A stretch of DNA of 5,842 bases from 1-14-0-10-45-29 sp964532715 (GTDB taxonomy: Archaea > Micrarchaeota > Micrarchaeia > Anstonellales > Anstonellaceae). The notes beneath the pieces are model-generated. The model did not search any database. It saw nothing but the letters and a program-made list of their open reading frames with translations, and was not told the DNA's origin. The position numbers and the translations under genes are program-made. This document shows positions 5,035-5,842 of this stretch, piece by piece (positions within the stretch are counted from its first letter, which is position 1; the number at the start of each line of letters is the position of its first letter). The stretch spans positions 1 through 5,842 of the forward strand of contig CAZHIX010000058.1 of the NCBI GenBank assembly GCA_964532715.1, written 5' to 3'.

Positions 5035-5842
5035 CTACAATTGTGCATTTGCAAATGTATCTGGATCAAGTAAAAGTGGAGAGGGAATTCCGGTAAATAT
5101 TACAAATGCTTCAAGTGAATCTTTGTGCGTATCTTCCATTCTTGCACCCCAGCAGACATTTACAGAATCAGGAAGTTTTTGCATTAGAAGTTCGCCCGCT
5201 TCTGTGGCATCTCCGAGTTTTAATTCAGGGCCACCCATAAAATGTACAAGCGCGCCAGTTGCTTTTGAACAGTCAACTCCAAGTAAGGGATTACCTAAAA
5301 CTGCATCTGCAATATCTGCAACTTTCATATGCCCATAAGAACGCCCATGCGAAATCATTGCAAGACCACCATCTTGAGTGATTGATCTTAAATCTGCAAA
5401 ATCAATACTCATTAAAGAAGGACTAAGAATTGTTTTTGAGATACCGCTCACTGCTTTTGAAGCGATATCGTCAGCCATTGCAAAAGCTTCATCTATTGGA
5501 ACGTTTTGCGCCCAATCTACAAGACGATCGTTTTCTATGAGCACCAATGAATCACAAGCATCAGTAAGTTTTGAAATTCCACGTTGAGCTTTTTTTGTGC
5601 GTGAGCGTTCAAGTTTGAATGGAAAATAAACAAACCCCAAAACAAGTGCACCCGCATCCTTTGCGATTTGAGCAATTATTGGAGAGGCTCCGGTTCCAGT
5701 CCCTCCACCCATACCTGCAAGTATAAACACTAAATCTGCACCAAAAACTTCTTTTTCTATTAACTGTTTTGATGCAAGTGCAGATTTTTCTCCCATGAGT
5801 GGTTCTCCACCTGCGCCCAATCCTTGAGTAACTGATGCGCCC
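5035..5842 (-). CDS. ftsZ: cell-division GTPase FtsZ, 5' end beyond the window (partial)
   Basis: This is the tubulin-like GTPase that polymerises at mid-cell. The window shows the last 268 residues; about 100 N-terminal residues with the first nucleotide loops are missing. Fragment residues 8-14 (LGAGGEP) are the T3 loop, and 42-51 (AGMGGGTGTG) are the tubulin/FtsZ signature T4 loop. PFKLER (74-79) and IENDRL (102-107) are further nucleotide-contact regions. The synergy loop T7 reads S145-I-D147-F-A-D150. Both aspartates are kept, but the usual first Asn (NxDFAD, E. coli N207) is Ser. NVCWGAR and VIFTGI mark the end of the C-terminal subdomain; only about 16 residues follow, without the bacterial FtsA/ZipA-binding peptide. 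The reading frame is open to the window edge, so the TTG at 5818-5820 is internal Leu, not a start. GISKTILSPSLMSIDFAD looks more like archaeal FtsZ2 than FtsZ1, but that is from memory and uncertain. The next gene downstream on this strand is the ATPase, behind an oligo-T cluster. Confidence 0.95.
   Translation of the reverse strand, partial: GASVTQGLGAGGEPLMGEKSALASKQLIEKEVFGADLVFILAGMGGGTGTGASPIIAQIAKDAGALVLGFVYFPFKLERSRTKKAQRGISKLTDACDSLVLIENDRLVDWAQNVPIDEAFAMADDIASKAVSGISKTILSPSLMSIDFADLRSITQDGGLAMISHGRSYGHMKVADIADAVLGNPLLGVDCSKATGALVHFMGGPELKLGDATEAGELLMQKLPDSVNVCWGARMEDTHKDSLEAFVIFTGIPSPLLLDPDTFANAQL

Overview
The window looks archaeal, from an AT-rich genome. The left gene is a Hef-type fork helicase, a family found in euryarchaea and some DPANN lineages. 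The right gene is an archaeal-style FtsZ with a short C-terminus and no bacterial-type tail. Neither internal start codon has a Shine-Dalgarno sequence, and the intergenic regions carry archaeal-looking TATA elements and oligo-T terminators. I cannot name the genus or species from sequence alone; a small-genome or host-associated archaeon is only a guess.

Layout. Positions 1-80 hold a GC-richer 16-bp tandem repeat that runs off the left edge, followed by AT-rich promoter-like DNA. Positions 216-1979 (+) encode a helicase-only Hef protein of 587 residues with a lysine- and glutamate-rich tail ending in a likely PCNA-binding (PIP-box) peptide. Positions 1960-4704 (-) encode a complete P-type cation ATPase of 914 residues, closest in its ion-site residues to the Pmr1/SPCA Ca2+/Mn2+ pumps. 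The two genes converge and overlap by 20 bp at their 3' ends. Positions 4705-5034 are a 330-bp non-coding gap with oligo-T tracts that probably end the ftsZ transcript, competing inverted repeats, a thrice-repeated AAGTGC(A/T)AG word, a probable TATA box for the ATPase, and a striking density of TGCA. Positions 5035-5842 (-) encode the C-terminal three quarters of FtsZ, whose N-terminus lies beyond the right edge.

The genes do not form an obvious pathway: one acts in fork repair, one in ion transport, one in cell division. ftsZ and the ATPase gene share a strand but are separated by a terminator and a promoter, so they are probably not one operon. No complete new system is evident. The points most worth checking are the helicase-only Hef with its own PIP box, the structured TGCA-rich gap upstream of the metal pump, the Z-DNA-prone repeat array, and the altered catalytic loop of FtsZ.
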